Made by a program: the position numbers and the translations under genes. Shown here piece by piece: positions 51,103 to 59,107 of a stretch of DNA of 64,000 nt. Below the pieces are notes generated by a model. It ran no database searches, was not told the DNA's origin, and saw only the letters and a program-made list of their open reading frames with translations. Source of the DNA: Sporobacter sp963677825 (GTDB taxonomy: Bacteria > Bacillota > Clostridia > Oscillospirales > Oscillospiraceae); NCBI GenBank assembly GCA_963677825.2, contig CAXXEF010000001.1, positions 2,604,001 to 2,668,000 on the forward strand. Direction: 5' to 3'. Position 1 is the stretch's first letter. Each line of letters starts with the position of its first letter.

Positions 51103-51131
51103 TTGTCAAATGGCGCAAACCACATTATACT
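51103..51131 (+). promoter_or_regulatory. sigmaA promoter of the DUF3810 gene
   Basis: TTGTCA (51103-51108), a 17-nt spacer and TATACT (51126-51131). The ATG at 51159 lies 27 nt after the -10 box with AAAGGAGG between. Confidence 0.75.
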
Positions 51132-51158
51132 GTGGTTAAAGACTGAAAGGAGGTTTAT

Positions 51159-52433
51159 ATGGCACAAGAGACTGCGAAAAAACGCCGTATCAGAAATACT
51201 GCGGCACCGCGCGTGTCCCTGTACATATTTCTGGCGGCCATCCCGATTGCACTGCTTGCCGTGCTGTATTTCCTCCAAGATAACCGCGAGTTGATGGACT
51301 GGATCGCCCGGCATATTGCGCAGCCGTACATGAACGGCGCGGCGGCGGTCACGTCCTTCGGGCCGCTGGAGCAGTTTTCCGTTATGGAAGTGCTGCTGAC
51401 AATACTGATACTATGGGCGCTGTTTTTCCTCATCAAGACGATCGTGATCGTCGTACGCGGGCCGAGCAGACTGTACAGCCTGCTGTCGCGGCTGTTTGCG
51501 CTCGCGCTTGTCGGCTTATACATTGGATCAGCGTTCGCGCTGCTGTGGGGCGCTGGGTACCGCTCGACGACGCTTGCAGAAAAGACAGGCCTGCAGTCGC
51601 CCGGCGTGACAACCGCGCAGCTTGAAGCCGTCACGCAGATGTTCGCCGATAAGGCCAACGAGTACGCCGGTAAAGTCGAGCGGGATGCGGGCGGCCATTT
51701 CAACGCGGACACGTCGTACATGCTCGCGCAGTCGACGGGCGTGTATACCAATATCGAAAAAACATTCCCGGCGCTGTCCGGCCCGGCGCATCGGCCTAAG
51801 CCGATGATCTACTCCAAGCTGATGAGCTTGACCGGCTTTACGGGCGTCTACGTCGCGCTCACCGGCGAAGCCAACGTTAACGTGGACGCGCCGGGCTGCT
51901 TGCTGCCGGCGACGATTGCGCACGAGATGGCGCACCAGCGCGGCGTGCATGCCGAGCAGGAGGCTAACTTTGCCGGTATCGCCGCGTGTATGACGTCCAA
52001 CATCCCGACCTACCAGTATTCCGGCTACCTCAGCGGCTTGATTTATCTGTCCGACGCGCTGTACAAGGCCGACGCCGACGCGGCGTCACGCATTTTGTCC
52101 GGCCTGAATGACGATGTGCTGACCGACTGGCGCGATAACCATGACTACTGGGCGCAGTATGATACGACGGCGGCAGAAGTCGTCGCGGCTGTCTACGACA
52201 GCTACCTTGTCGCCAATGGCGAGGAGCTCGGTATCAACTCGTACAACGCATGCGTGGACATGCTTGTGACGTGGCTCGGTCCTCAGGTGACGTCATCCGA
52301 CGCATCACCCGATCCGGCAACAGAAACAACACCGGACGCGTCGCCCGATGCAGCACCGAGCACGCAGCCGGAAACAACACCGGACGCGTCTCCGAGTACG
52401 ACGACGCAGGCAGTAAGACCGGATGTATCATAA
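51159..52433 (+). CDS. DUF3810 membrane metallopeptidase-like protein
   Basis: A 424-residue membrane protein. Three hydrophobic segments lie at about 25-45, 85-105 and 112-132. The rest is extracytoplasmic and contains a zinc-metalloprotease-like HEMAHQRGVHAEQEANF (HExxH near 254-258, with a following Glu as a possible third ligand), the mark of DUF3810. The last ~45 residues are a low-complexity tail of Thr/Pro/Asp/Ala/Ser repeats (TTPDASP, AAPSTQP). Function is not established; a role as a membrane-bound peptidase is inference from the HExxH motif. It has its own promoter and terminator. Confidence 0.85.
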   Translation: MAQETAKKRRIRNTAAPRVSLYIFLAAIPIALLAVLYFLQDNRELMDWIARHIAQPYMNGAAAVTSFGPLEQFSVMEVLLTILILWALFFLIKTIVIVVRGPSRLYSLLSRLFALALVGLYIGSAFALLWGAGYRSTTLAEKTGLQSPGVTTAQLEAVTQMFADKANEYAGKVERDAGGHFNADTSYMLAQSTGVYTNIEKTFPALSGPAHRPKPMIYSKLMSLTGFTGVYVALTGEANVNVDAPGCLLPATIAHEMAHQRGVHAEQEANFAGIAACMTSNIPTYQYSGYLSGLIYLSDALYKADADAASRILSGLNDDVLTDWRDNHDYWAQYDTTAAEVVAAVYDSYLVANGEELGINSYNACVDMLVTWLGPQVTSSDASPDPATETTPDASPDAAPSTQPETTPDASPSTTTQAVRPDVS

Positions 52434-52435
52434 TA

Positions 52436-52474
52436 TAAAAAGAGCGCCCCGCTTAAACGGGGCGCTCTTTTTAT
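52436..52474. terminator. Bidirectional terminator between DUF3810 gene and mntP
   Basis: Stem AAAAAGAGCGCCCCG / CGGGGCGCTCTTTTT with a six-base loop, lying between convergent genes. The same stem sequence recurs after gapA (58921). Confidence 0.85.
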
Positions 52475-52490
52475 TTCAGACATTATGCCG

Positions 52491-53066
52491 CTATAGAACA
52501 CCAAAGTGCTCCAGCAGAATTTTGACGCCGAGCGCGCATAAAATAACGCCGCCGGCGATCTCCGCTACCATCTCAAACTTCTCGCCGAGAAAGCCGCCCA
52601 GCCGCACACCGGCAATCGACAGCGCGAAGGTCATTACACCAATGGTCACGACAGCCGGAACGATTGCTGTATCTAAAAAAGCGAAGGTGACCCCGATGGC
52701 CAGCGCATCGATACTCGTCGCCACAGCCATGAGAAACATCGACTTGGCCGACAGCGTCGTCGTGCAGGTGTCCGGGTCACTGTCTTCTTCTTTACGTGTC
52801 AGCGCTTCGCGGATCATGTTCAGACCGATCGCGGCCAGCAGTATAAACGCGGCCCAATGCGAAAACCGGCCGATGAATACGGAAAACTGCGTGCCGAGCA
52901 GGTAGCCGATAAGCGGCATCAGCGCCTGAAAGCCGCCGAACCATAGCCCGACGATCACCGCGTTTTTGGCGCTGACGCGCCCGAGAGACAGACCCTTACA
53001 GATCGATACGGCTACGGCGTCCATGGACAAACCAAACGCGACAAGCAGTAAGTCAGCAAAACTCAT
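52491..53066 (-). CDS. mntP: Manganese efflux pump MntP
   Basis: Exports Mn2+ and prevents manganese toxicity. It has 191 residues with six predicted membrane helices in two repeated halves. Each half carries the family Asp motif: GLSMDAVAVSICKG (near 13-25) and ATSIDALAIGVTF (near 115-127). A cytoplasmic loop with EEDSDPDTC separates them. The ATG at 53066 is favoured over the one at 53078 because AAGGA overlaps the latter. I saw no yybP-ykoY Mn2+ riboswitch; the leader is only about 50 nt. Confidence 0.93.
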   Translation of the reverse strand: MSFADLLLVAFGLSMDAVAVSICKGLSLGRVSAKNAVIVGLWFGGFQALMPLIGYLLGTQFSVFIGRFSHWAAFILLAAIGLNMIREALTRKEEDSDPDTCTTTLSAKSMFLMAVATSIDALAIGVTFAFLDTAIVPAVVTIGVMTFALSIAGVRLGGFLGEKFEMVAEIAGGVILCALGVKILLEHFGVL

Positions 53067-53116
53067 GTTTTGATACATCCTTTGTAGACAGAGAAGTGCA
53101 GGTGCCTTTGCGCAGT

Positions 53117-53145
53117 ATCATACCAGACGCGCCGATGCCCGTCAA
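53117..53145 (-). promoter_or_regulatory. sigmaA promoter of mntP
   Basis: On the minus strand TTGACG (plus 53140-53145), a 17-nt spacer and TATGAT (plus 53117-53122). Confidence 0.75.
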
Positions 53146-53234
53146 ATGAGAAAGAAATCAACAGTCCGAAGCGGCTGGTCCGGCAAAAAAGCTCTCCCGG
53201 CGCTGGTGCGCAGGAGAGCTTTTTGTTTAAGTAT

Positions 53235-54986
53235 TTATACCGAGGGTGACGGTGATTCAGACGGTGAGGCCGACGGCGATTCGGACGGTGAGGCCGACGG
53301 CGATTCAGACGGTGACGGTGACGCTGATGGGGATTCAGACGGTGAAGTCGACGGTGACGCTGATGGCGTACCGGATGGCGACTCAGAGCCGGACGGCGAT
53401 GCGCTCGGATCGTCTGAAGGCAGTTCGCCGACAGCATAGAGGACCACACGGTCTTGCGCGCGATAGGAGCTGCGTGTGATATAAGTCTGCTCGATAAGGT
53501 TGCCGTCTTCGTCGTATAAATATCTGTAGGTGTCGACGACAATACCACCGTGACCGGAGGTCTTTACGACCGTCGTACCCGGCTCGACGCTTTCATCTTC
53601 TTTTTCGACGAGCCCCGCCTCCGTCGTGCTGATCGTGGCGTACTGAACTTCAATGTAATTCGTATCGAGTTTCGTGCCATGCAGGCGCACCTGCAGGTAG
53701 CCGCCGTCCATATACGCTTCGATGCGGACGGGGTAGTCGGTGTTATTTTTAAACTTGAAGTCTACCGTACCCCAGTTGACCGTTGCATCCTGACCATACG
53801 GTAAGTAGCCGACGGTGAACATGTGGTTTCGGCGGTCGGTCACCTCGAGGTCTGCGTGTAAGACAGCGGAGTACAACGTTGAGGATACCTGACAGATACC
53901 GCCGCCGATCTCTTGGACGACCTCGCCGCTGACGTAGGCACCAGCTTCCCGATAACCCTTTTCAGCCGTGCGTTCGCCAAGCGTTTCGTTGTAGGAGAAC
54001 TCATCACCGGGCATCAGAACCGTTTCATTGACGGCTTCGGTGGCCAGTCCAACATTGTGGATGCGGTTACTGGTGCCGGAGACATAAGTGCGCCGTTCAG
54101 ACAGCACATCGCGGAACAGTAGTTCCTGCAGCGTCTCGGTATTCATTTCAGGCTCGGTGAAGATGAGCGGGATGATGACAGTTTCACCGATTTGCGCGGC
54201 TTCAAGCTTGTTTTCCGCGTCGGCAAGGTCAAAGCTGACACCGGTAACGCTGTCGATTATCGTGTCGGTTTCCGGATCATATACGGCATCGACCGGTTCG
54301 ACGAAGATGCTGTCATAGAGCGGTTGCAAATCGTTATCGGTTTCATCGCCGGCGGTGATGGTATAGTCGACGGTGACGGGCGCGCTCTGCGCGGCCGAAT
54401 CCGTCAGGCTGCTTATGGTCAGATCAAAAACCTCGTCCGCGTCGGCCAAGGCGTTCTCGCTGCCCTTAACAATCTTGATAGAACTCGCACCGACTGTACT
54501 GTCGGCGTCCATCATCGCCAGGTTGAAATCATGTACATATTCTTCGACAACGTTGCGCACATACGTCTCGTTGATCAGCGCCGAGCCGCCGTCGAGCGCC
54601 TGCTTGCTGAAAAGACTCTTTATGTACTGGAGCTCGTTGGCGAAAAATGATCCGTCGCGACCGTAATTGTATGCGCGCAGCGCCGCAGAGGCCGGCTGCA
54701 GCTTCATGCCGGACTCTTCGCCGGTAATGGTCATGGTCTGCCCGTCGGGGAAGCGGATCGTTACCGAGACATTGGCGGCGTTGTCGCCGTATCCGGCGTC
54801 GGTCAGTGCCTGCTCGGCCTCATCGACGGTCATGCCGGACACGTCGACCTCGCCGATGGTGATATTTGGATAGATCGTATCAAGATTATTGACGAAGGAT
54901 CCCATGACGATCGCGGCGACGGCGATTACAACAACGGCTATACCGGCGATGATTCCGCCGAGAATTGCCGGTTTCATTTTCGGCAT
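53235..54986 (-). CDS. VanW family protein with Ser/Pro-rich tail
   Basis: A 583-residue cell-envelope protein from the ATG at 54986. A membrane anchor (about 8-31) is followed by a putative peptidoglycan-binding-type domain, the VanW domain (DEFSYNETLGERTAEKGY, GGGICQVSSTLYSAVL, RRNHMFTVGYLPYGQDATV, about 318-410) and a G5-like beta segment (about 470-515). It ends in a ~55-residue tail of SPSES/SPSAS repeats. The ATG has no SD. In-frame sequence continues about 30 codons upstream to a stop and contains no ATG, GTG or TTG, but an AAGGATG SD-like site precedes an ATT at 55046. VanW function is unknown; the domain is named for the vancomycin cluster. Confidence 0.87.
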   Translation of the reverse strand: MPKMKPAILGGIIAGIAVVVIAVAAIVMGSFVNNLDTIYPNITIGEVDVSGMTVDEAEQALTDAGYGDNAANVSVTIRFPDGQTMTITGEESGMKLQPASAALRAYNYGRDGSFFANELQYIKSLFSKQALDGGSALINETYVRNVVEEYVHDFNLAMMDADSTVGASSIKIVKGSENALADADEVFDLTISSLTDSAAQSAPVTVDYTITAGDETDNDLQPLYDSIFVEPVDAVYDPETDTIIDSVTGVSFDLADAENKLEAAQIGETVIIPLIFTEPEMNTETLQELLFRDVLSERRTYVSGTSNRIHNVGLATEAVNETVLMPGDEFSYNETLGERTAEKGYREAGAYVSGEVVQEIGGGICQVSSTLYSAVLHADLEVTDRRNHMFTVGYLPYGQDATVNWGTVDFKFKNNTDYPVRIEAYMDGGYLQVRLHGTKLDTNYIEVQYATISTTEAGLVEKEDESVEPGTTVVKTSGHGGIVVDTYRYLYDEDGNLIEQTYITRSSYRAQDRVVLYAVGELPSDDPSASPSGSESPSGTPSASPSTSPSESPSASPSPSESPSASPSESPSASPSESPSPSV

Positions 54987-55214
54987 TTTACCGTTATTTT
55001 TTTTCTTGCCGTTACCGGAGGCTTTATTGTTAGTGGTACTGTTAATGTGAATCCCATCCTTTTATTATGCAAGTGCTCTAGAACACATTCTATAGTGTAT
55101 TTACAAGAAATTCAATTAGATATTTATTACATATTGCTACAGAAGCTGTAACCTTTTCGTGAGAGTTTTACAACATATGACGTAAAACACGCCGGCCAGC
55201 GTATCGCGCAACAG

Positions 55215-56468
55215 CTAAATTCCACGGAAAAGCTGAACCTCCTGAGGTTGGCGGTCGAATAGCGTCAGTTGCGAGCGATACAGCAGATCCTCCGGACGCT
55301 CCCAGGGCTTGGTCATGGCCGAGCGTTGTTTCGTCTGCGCTTCGAGAATCTCTCCGATGAGTGTATTGGACAGCAGGAAACCCTGCGGCGTTAGCATCCA
55401 GCGGTCGTCTTTCAGCTGCGCCCAGCCCTGTGATTCGTAAAAGCGCAGAAGACTGACAGCTTTGTCCATACTGCAGGGATAGATGTCATAGTATTCACGT
55501 TCGGAGATGCCGCCTGTCGTCCGCAGCCGCAGCATCAGATATTCGCTGGCGCGCTCGAAATCAGAAATCTCCTCGCTGAGATCGATGATGCTTTTACCCT
55601 GCAGCACATGGTCGGCGTACTTTTCAAGATCAGCGATATAGTTAAAACGCCGGCCGCCGACATACGAGTGCGCTGCCGCACCAAAGCCGAGGTAGTCCTG
55701 ACCGGTCCAGTATTTCATGTTATGCTTGGATTCGTAGCCGCGCCGCGCAAAGTTGGAGATTTCGTACTGCTTGAATCCAAAACGGCTGAGTGCTTCGATG
55801 GCGTACAGGTACATATCAGCCTGCGCGTCGTCGTCAGGCATATAGGGGGAGTTACGGTATATGTAAAGCTGCGAGCCTTCCTCTATTTTCAGGCCGTAGC
55901 AGGAAATATGCTCCGGTTTGAGCGCAGCGGCCCGACCAAGCGTGGACGCCCAGTCGTCGCGCGATTGCGACGGCAGGCCGTAAATCAGGTCGAGGCTGAT
56001 GTTATTAAAACCGGCGTCGCGTGCGTTGTGAACAGTTTCCTCAGCGTCCGCGAACGTGTGCTTTCGTCCAAGGCTTTTAAGCAGCTTATCGTCCGTCGAT
56101 TGCACACCGACGGACAGACGGTTAAAGCCGGCGCGATGCAGACGCTGCAGGTCGGTTTTTGTGACGCTGCCGGGGTTCACTTCAACGGTTACTTCAGACT
56201 CGAGCAAGACGTGCCCGTATTTTTTCAGCGCATTAAACAGGCTGATAAGCCTGTCGGCGCCGTAAAAGCTCGGTGTCCCGCCGCCGAAGTAGACGGTATC
56301 GGCCAGATAACCGTCTAGCTGGGGTGCGTATTCGCGGATATGATGCAGCAGCGCGTGCTGATATACGGGCATTTGCTTTTCGTGACCGGCCAGCGAGTAA
56401 AAGTCACAGTAGGCGCACTTGGCGACGCAAAAGGGAATATGAACATAAATGCCAAGATATTTTTCCAT
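55215..56468 (-). CDS. hemW: HemW-type radical SAM protein
   Basis: Radical SAM protein once annotated as coproporphyrinogen III oxidase; characterised members bind heme and act as heme chaperones. It has 417 residues. The cluster motif CxxxCxxC is Cys14, Cys18, Cys21 (FCVAKCAYCDFYS), as in HemW. GGGTPSF (about 64-70) and the SVGVQSTDDKLLKSLGR block (about 140-156) are family marks. The C-terminal domain (about 300-417) is the HemW type. It lies 42 nt after a histidine kinase gene on the same strand, so the two are probably co-transcribed. Confidence 0.92.
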   Translation of the reverse strand: MEKYLGIYVHIPFCVAKCAYCDFYSLAGHEKQMPVYQHALLHHIREYAPQLDGYLADTVYFGGGTPSFYGADRLISLFNALKKYGHVLLESEVTVEVNPGSVTKTDLQRLHRAGFNRLSVGVQSTDDKLLKSLGRKHTFADAEETVHNARDAGFNNISLDLIYGLPSQSRDDWASTLGRAAALKPEHISCYGLKIEEGSQLYIYRNSPYMPDDDAQADMYLYAIEALSRFGFKQYEISNFARRGYESKHNMKYWTGQDYLGFGAAAHSYVGGRRFNYIADLEKYADHVLQGKSIIDLSEEISDFERASEYLMLRLRTTGGISEREYYDIYPCSMDKAVSLLRFYESQGWAQLKDDRWMLTPQGFLLSNTLIGEILEAQTKQRSAMTKPWERPEDLLYRSQLTLFDRQPQEVQLFRGI

Positions 56469-56510
56469 TGGTTCCTCCGGCGTGCGGCGTGTAGAAGCCG
56501 CAGATTGCCG

Positions 56511-57620
56511 TCAATCCATATATTTGTGTGTGTAATGTTCGGGTGTTATGACCCCGGATAACTCGACTAAGAACTTCTGCAGGTCGTCCTCGTAGGGGAC
56601 AACCTGCGTGTGTAGCGTCATTTCTCCCGGCTCGACGAGCGGGATCGACACGGCGACGGACGTGCCGGCGCCGGGCCGGCTTTCCAGAACGACACTGCCG
56701 CCGTGCATCAGCGCAATACAATGTACAATCGACAGACCAAGGCCGACGCCGGCTTGAGGGTCGGTCAGGTCACGCTCGGCGGCGTAACGCTTCCAGACGT
56801 TTTTGAGGACATCGGGATTCACTCCGGTGCCCGCGTCATTGACCGTGATGATAAAACGGTCATTGGTTTTTTTAACAGCAACGGTAATCTCGCCGCCTGC
56901 AGGTGTGTTGGCGAGGCTATTGGACAACAGATTGAGCAGCAGCTTGTCGATCATCGAGTGGTCGGCATATACGAATAAGCTGTCAAGTGCAGAGTCGAAT
57001 TTAATTGTAACACCACGTTCGGCAACAAAATGTTGCGTTGTGTTCGCGATGCCGGAGATGGCTGCAATCAGGTCGAACATCGTGCGGTTTAAGGTCTTAT
57101 TGCCGGATGTTTTCTCGCCAATGCTGACGACATTATTTGTCACGCGCAGAATATTATAGTAGCTGTGATAGATCATAGACGCGTATCGGGTCAGTTTTGG
57201 GTCGTCTTGCTGCTCGATGTGCGAGAGCATTAGCTCGGTAGTCATTTTTAGAATTGACAAATGGTTTTTCAGCTCAAGGCTGAATGATGAGAAGAAATTC
57301 GACATATCTTCGATGCCGTCTGTGTCGGCCGGTGTGATCGTGAAGACGCGGTACGATCCATCAACAGTGACCTGCACGTTGACATTGAGGCCGCCGAGCT
57401 TCATCTCACCGGCGAAGCGCTCTGCGTCGTACCGAAGATATTGTGCGGGAAAAATATCTTCAGGCGCTACTTTGTCAAGATCAGGGATCATCTTAGCAGC
57501 CGCTTCATTATAAAAAAAGATCTGTCCATCCTTCAATGCGACAACCGCATCGTTGAGACTGTCGTACATCTTGATAAAATGACTTAACAAATCGCCGTCA
57601 CTCCTTGCTTTGCCTGCCAT
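56511..57620 (-). CDS. Sensor histidine kinase-like protein with altered H-box
   Basis: A 369-residue soluble kinase-like protein with no membrane segment. An N-terminal PAS-like domain (about 15-110, DSLNDAVVALKDGQIFFYNEAA) is followed by a helical dimerisation region (about 125-165) and a clear HATPase_c domain: N-box NLLSNSLANTP (about 230-240), G1 DAGTGVNPD (about 262-270), G2 GVGLGLSIVH (about 292-301). The H-box reads FSLELKNHLS: where the phospho-acceptor His is expected there is Leu, and a His occurs four residues later. No response regulator gene is adjacent. Cytoplasmic signal unknown. Confidence 0.85.
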   Translation of the reverse strand: MAGKARSDGDLLSHFIKMYDSLNDAVVALKDGQIFFYNEAAAKMIPDLDKVAPEDIFPAQYLRYDAERFAGEMKLGGLNVNVQVTVDGSYRVFTITPADTDGIEDMSNFFSSFSLELKNHLSILKMTTELMLSHIEQQDDPKLTRYASMIYHSYYNILRVTNNVVSIGEKTSGNKTLNRTMFDLIAAISGIANTTQHFVAERGVTIKFDSALDSLFVYADHSMIDKLLLNLLSNSLANTPAGGEITVAVKKTNDRFIITVNDAGTGVNPDVLKNVWKRYAAERDLTDPQAGVGLGLSIVHCIALMHGGSVVLESRPGAGTSVAVSIPLVEPGEMTLHTQVVPYEDDLQKFLVELSGVITPEHYTHKYMD

Positions 57621-57811
57621 TATATTTATAAAATCAATCTGAAATCATACGAGCAAAAAAATGACAATGCAACTATTTAGACGTGATTTTTCCACAAGTG
57701 TTCCGATCGTAAGTATTTCTCATAATATCAAAAATAAAAAAATTCTACAATAGTTTTCGTCGTAATTTGTCGGTTAATGGCGGGAAAGGTCTTTTATTCT
57801 TGACGCGGAAT

Positions 57812-57820
57812 TGGTATAAT
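57812..57820 (+). promoter_or_regulatory. Extended -10 promoter of gapA
   Basis: TGGTATAAT at 57812-57820 (TGnTATAAT), 39 nt before the gapA start. No good -35 is seen at 17 nt, which is usual for extended -10 promoters. Confidence 0.7.
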
Positions 57821-57859
57821 CAGGCCGTACAAGATACATATTGACAACGGAGGTATACT

Positions 57860-58867
57860 ATGAGCATTCAAATCGGTATTACGGGCTTCGGGCGGATCGG
57901 CCGCCTTGTCCTTCGCGCGAGCCTCGATCATCCCAATATCGAGGTTACTGGCATCAACTCTACCGTCGCGCCCGATTACATGGCTTATATGCTGAAGTAC
58001 GACACCATGCACGGACGGCTTCAACATGATGTTACATACAGCAACGGCAACCTGGTGATCGACGGGCGCGAGATCCCGACGTTTTCGGACCGCGACCCGG
58101 AAAAAATCCCGTGGGAAAGTGTTGGGGTAGAATATCTCGTCGACTCGACGGGGCAGTTCAAATCGATCGACAAGGCGCAGGCGCATCTGCGCGCCGGTGC
58201 GAAAAAAGTTGTTGTGACGGCGCCGTCGAAGGATATCCCGATGTTTGTTACCGGCGTCAACACCGATACATACGATCCGTCGATGACGATCGTCTCGAAC
58301 GCGTCGTGCACGACGAACTGTCTGGCCCCGATTGCTAAAATAGTCAACGATAATTTCGGCATCGCATCAGGCCTGATGACGACGGTGCACTCGACGACCG
58401 CGTCGCAGAAAACAGTCGACGGCAAGTCACTTAAAGACTGGCGGCTCGGCCGCGGCGCCGCACAAAATATTATCCCGACGTCGACCGGCGCGGCGCTCGC
58501 CGTCACGAAGGTCATCCCCGCACTTGAAGGGCGCCTGACCGGTATGGCGATGCGCGTGCCGACGCTAGACGTATCCGTCGTTGACCTGACGGTCAACCTC
58601 GAAAAAGCGGCGAAGTACGACGATGTCTGCGCGGCGATCAAGCTCGCCGCCGATACCGACCTCAAAGGCATCATCGCCTACACCGACGAGCCGGTTGTCT
58701 CATCGGATTTCCTTGGCGACGCGCACATCTCGATCTTTGACGCGGCCGCCGGCATCCAGCTGACCGACACGTTCATGAAGCTCATTTCCTGGTACGATAA
58801 CGAGTGGGGCTATTCCTCCAAGGTGCTCAGCCTCGTCGAGCATATGTATAAGGTTGACCACCAATAA
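57860..58867 (+). CDS. gap: Glyceraldehyde-3-phosphate dehydrogenase
   Basis: Glycolytic enzyme that oxidises glyceraldehyde 3-phosphate to 1,3-bisphosphoglycerate with NAD. At 335 residues it is full length. The Rossmann motif GFGRIGRLVLR is at about 8-18. The active-site cysteine (Cys150) is in SNASCTTNCLAP. The general-base His is in TTVHSTTASQKTVD (about 174-187). WYDNEWGYSSKV near the end is diagnostic. It stands alone with its own promoter; pgk and tpi are not in the window. The start ATG follows CGGAGG. Confidence 0.97.
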   Translation: MSIQIGITGFGRIGRLVLRASLDHPNIEVTGINSTVAPDYMAYMLKYDTMHGRLQHDVTYSNGNLVIDGREIPTFSDRDPEKIPWESVGVEYLVDSTGQFKSIDKAQAHLRAGAKKVVVTAPSKDIPMFVTGVNTDTYDPSMTIVSNASCTTNCLAPIAKIVNDNFGIASGLMTTVHSTTASQKTVDGKSLKDWRLGRGAAQNIIPTSTGAALAVTKVIPALEGRLTGMAMRVPTLDVSVVDLTVNLEKAAKYDDVCAAIKLAADTDLKGIIAYTDEPVVSSDFLGDAHISIFDAAAGIQLTDTFMKLISWYDNEWGYSSKVLSLVEHMYKVDHQ

Positions 58868-58920
58868 ATTCGAAACGATGCCGGTCCGGCATTGTTTGAT
58901 GCGAAACTTAATAAACGGAG

Positions 58921-58951
58921 AAAAGAGCGCCCCGATCGGGGCGCTCTTTTT
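58921..58951 (+). terminator. Terminator of gapA
   Basis: A 30-nt perfect palindrome AAAAGAGCGCCCCGA plus its reverse complement, ending in TTTT. It has the same stem as the terminator at 52436. Confidence 0.85.
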
Positions 58952-58995
58952 AGCCTCGCAGAGTTCTGCTACACACGGCGGAACAAATGCCATTC

Positions 58996-59028
58996 GTCAT
59001 TTCCGGGGACAAGTGCCTCGGAAATGAC
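58996..59028. other. Unexplained hairpin downstream of gapA
   Basis: GTCATTTCCG (58996-59005) pairs perfectly with CGGAAATGAC (59019-59028) around a 13-nt loop. It is followed by ACTTTTC on the plus strand. It lies between two other terminators in a 240-nt gene-free stretch. It may be a second terminator or a structured RNA remnant. Confidence 0.35.
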
Positions 59029-59073
59029 ACTTTTCAAGGTGGATGCGGTGGAGCAGACGTCTTGCGGTTTATT

Positions 59074-59100
59074 GCTTTAAGAGCCGTTGGCTCTTAAAGC
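59074..59100 (-). terminator. Weak terminator of the MBL hydrolase gene
   Basis: A 12-bp perfect stem (GCTTTAAGAGCC / GGCTCTTAAAGC, loop GTT) right after the minus-strand gene stop. The following minus-strand tail (AATAAACCGC) is poor in T. Confidence 0.5.
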
Positions 59101-59107
59101 AGCTGTT

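Noticed and set aside
53067..53116. Possible yybP-ykoY manganese riboswitch before mntP
   Set aside because: The leader from the promoter to the start codon is only about 50 nt, too short, and lacks the conserved riboswitch loops.
53146..53439. Plus-strand ORF with DGDSDGEADGDSDG repeats, resembling a calcium-binding protein
   Set aside because: It is antisense to the Ser/Pro-rich tail of the VanW gene; the repeats are the reverse reading of that tail's short-period DNA. The VanW frame is a recognised family with its own terminus.
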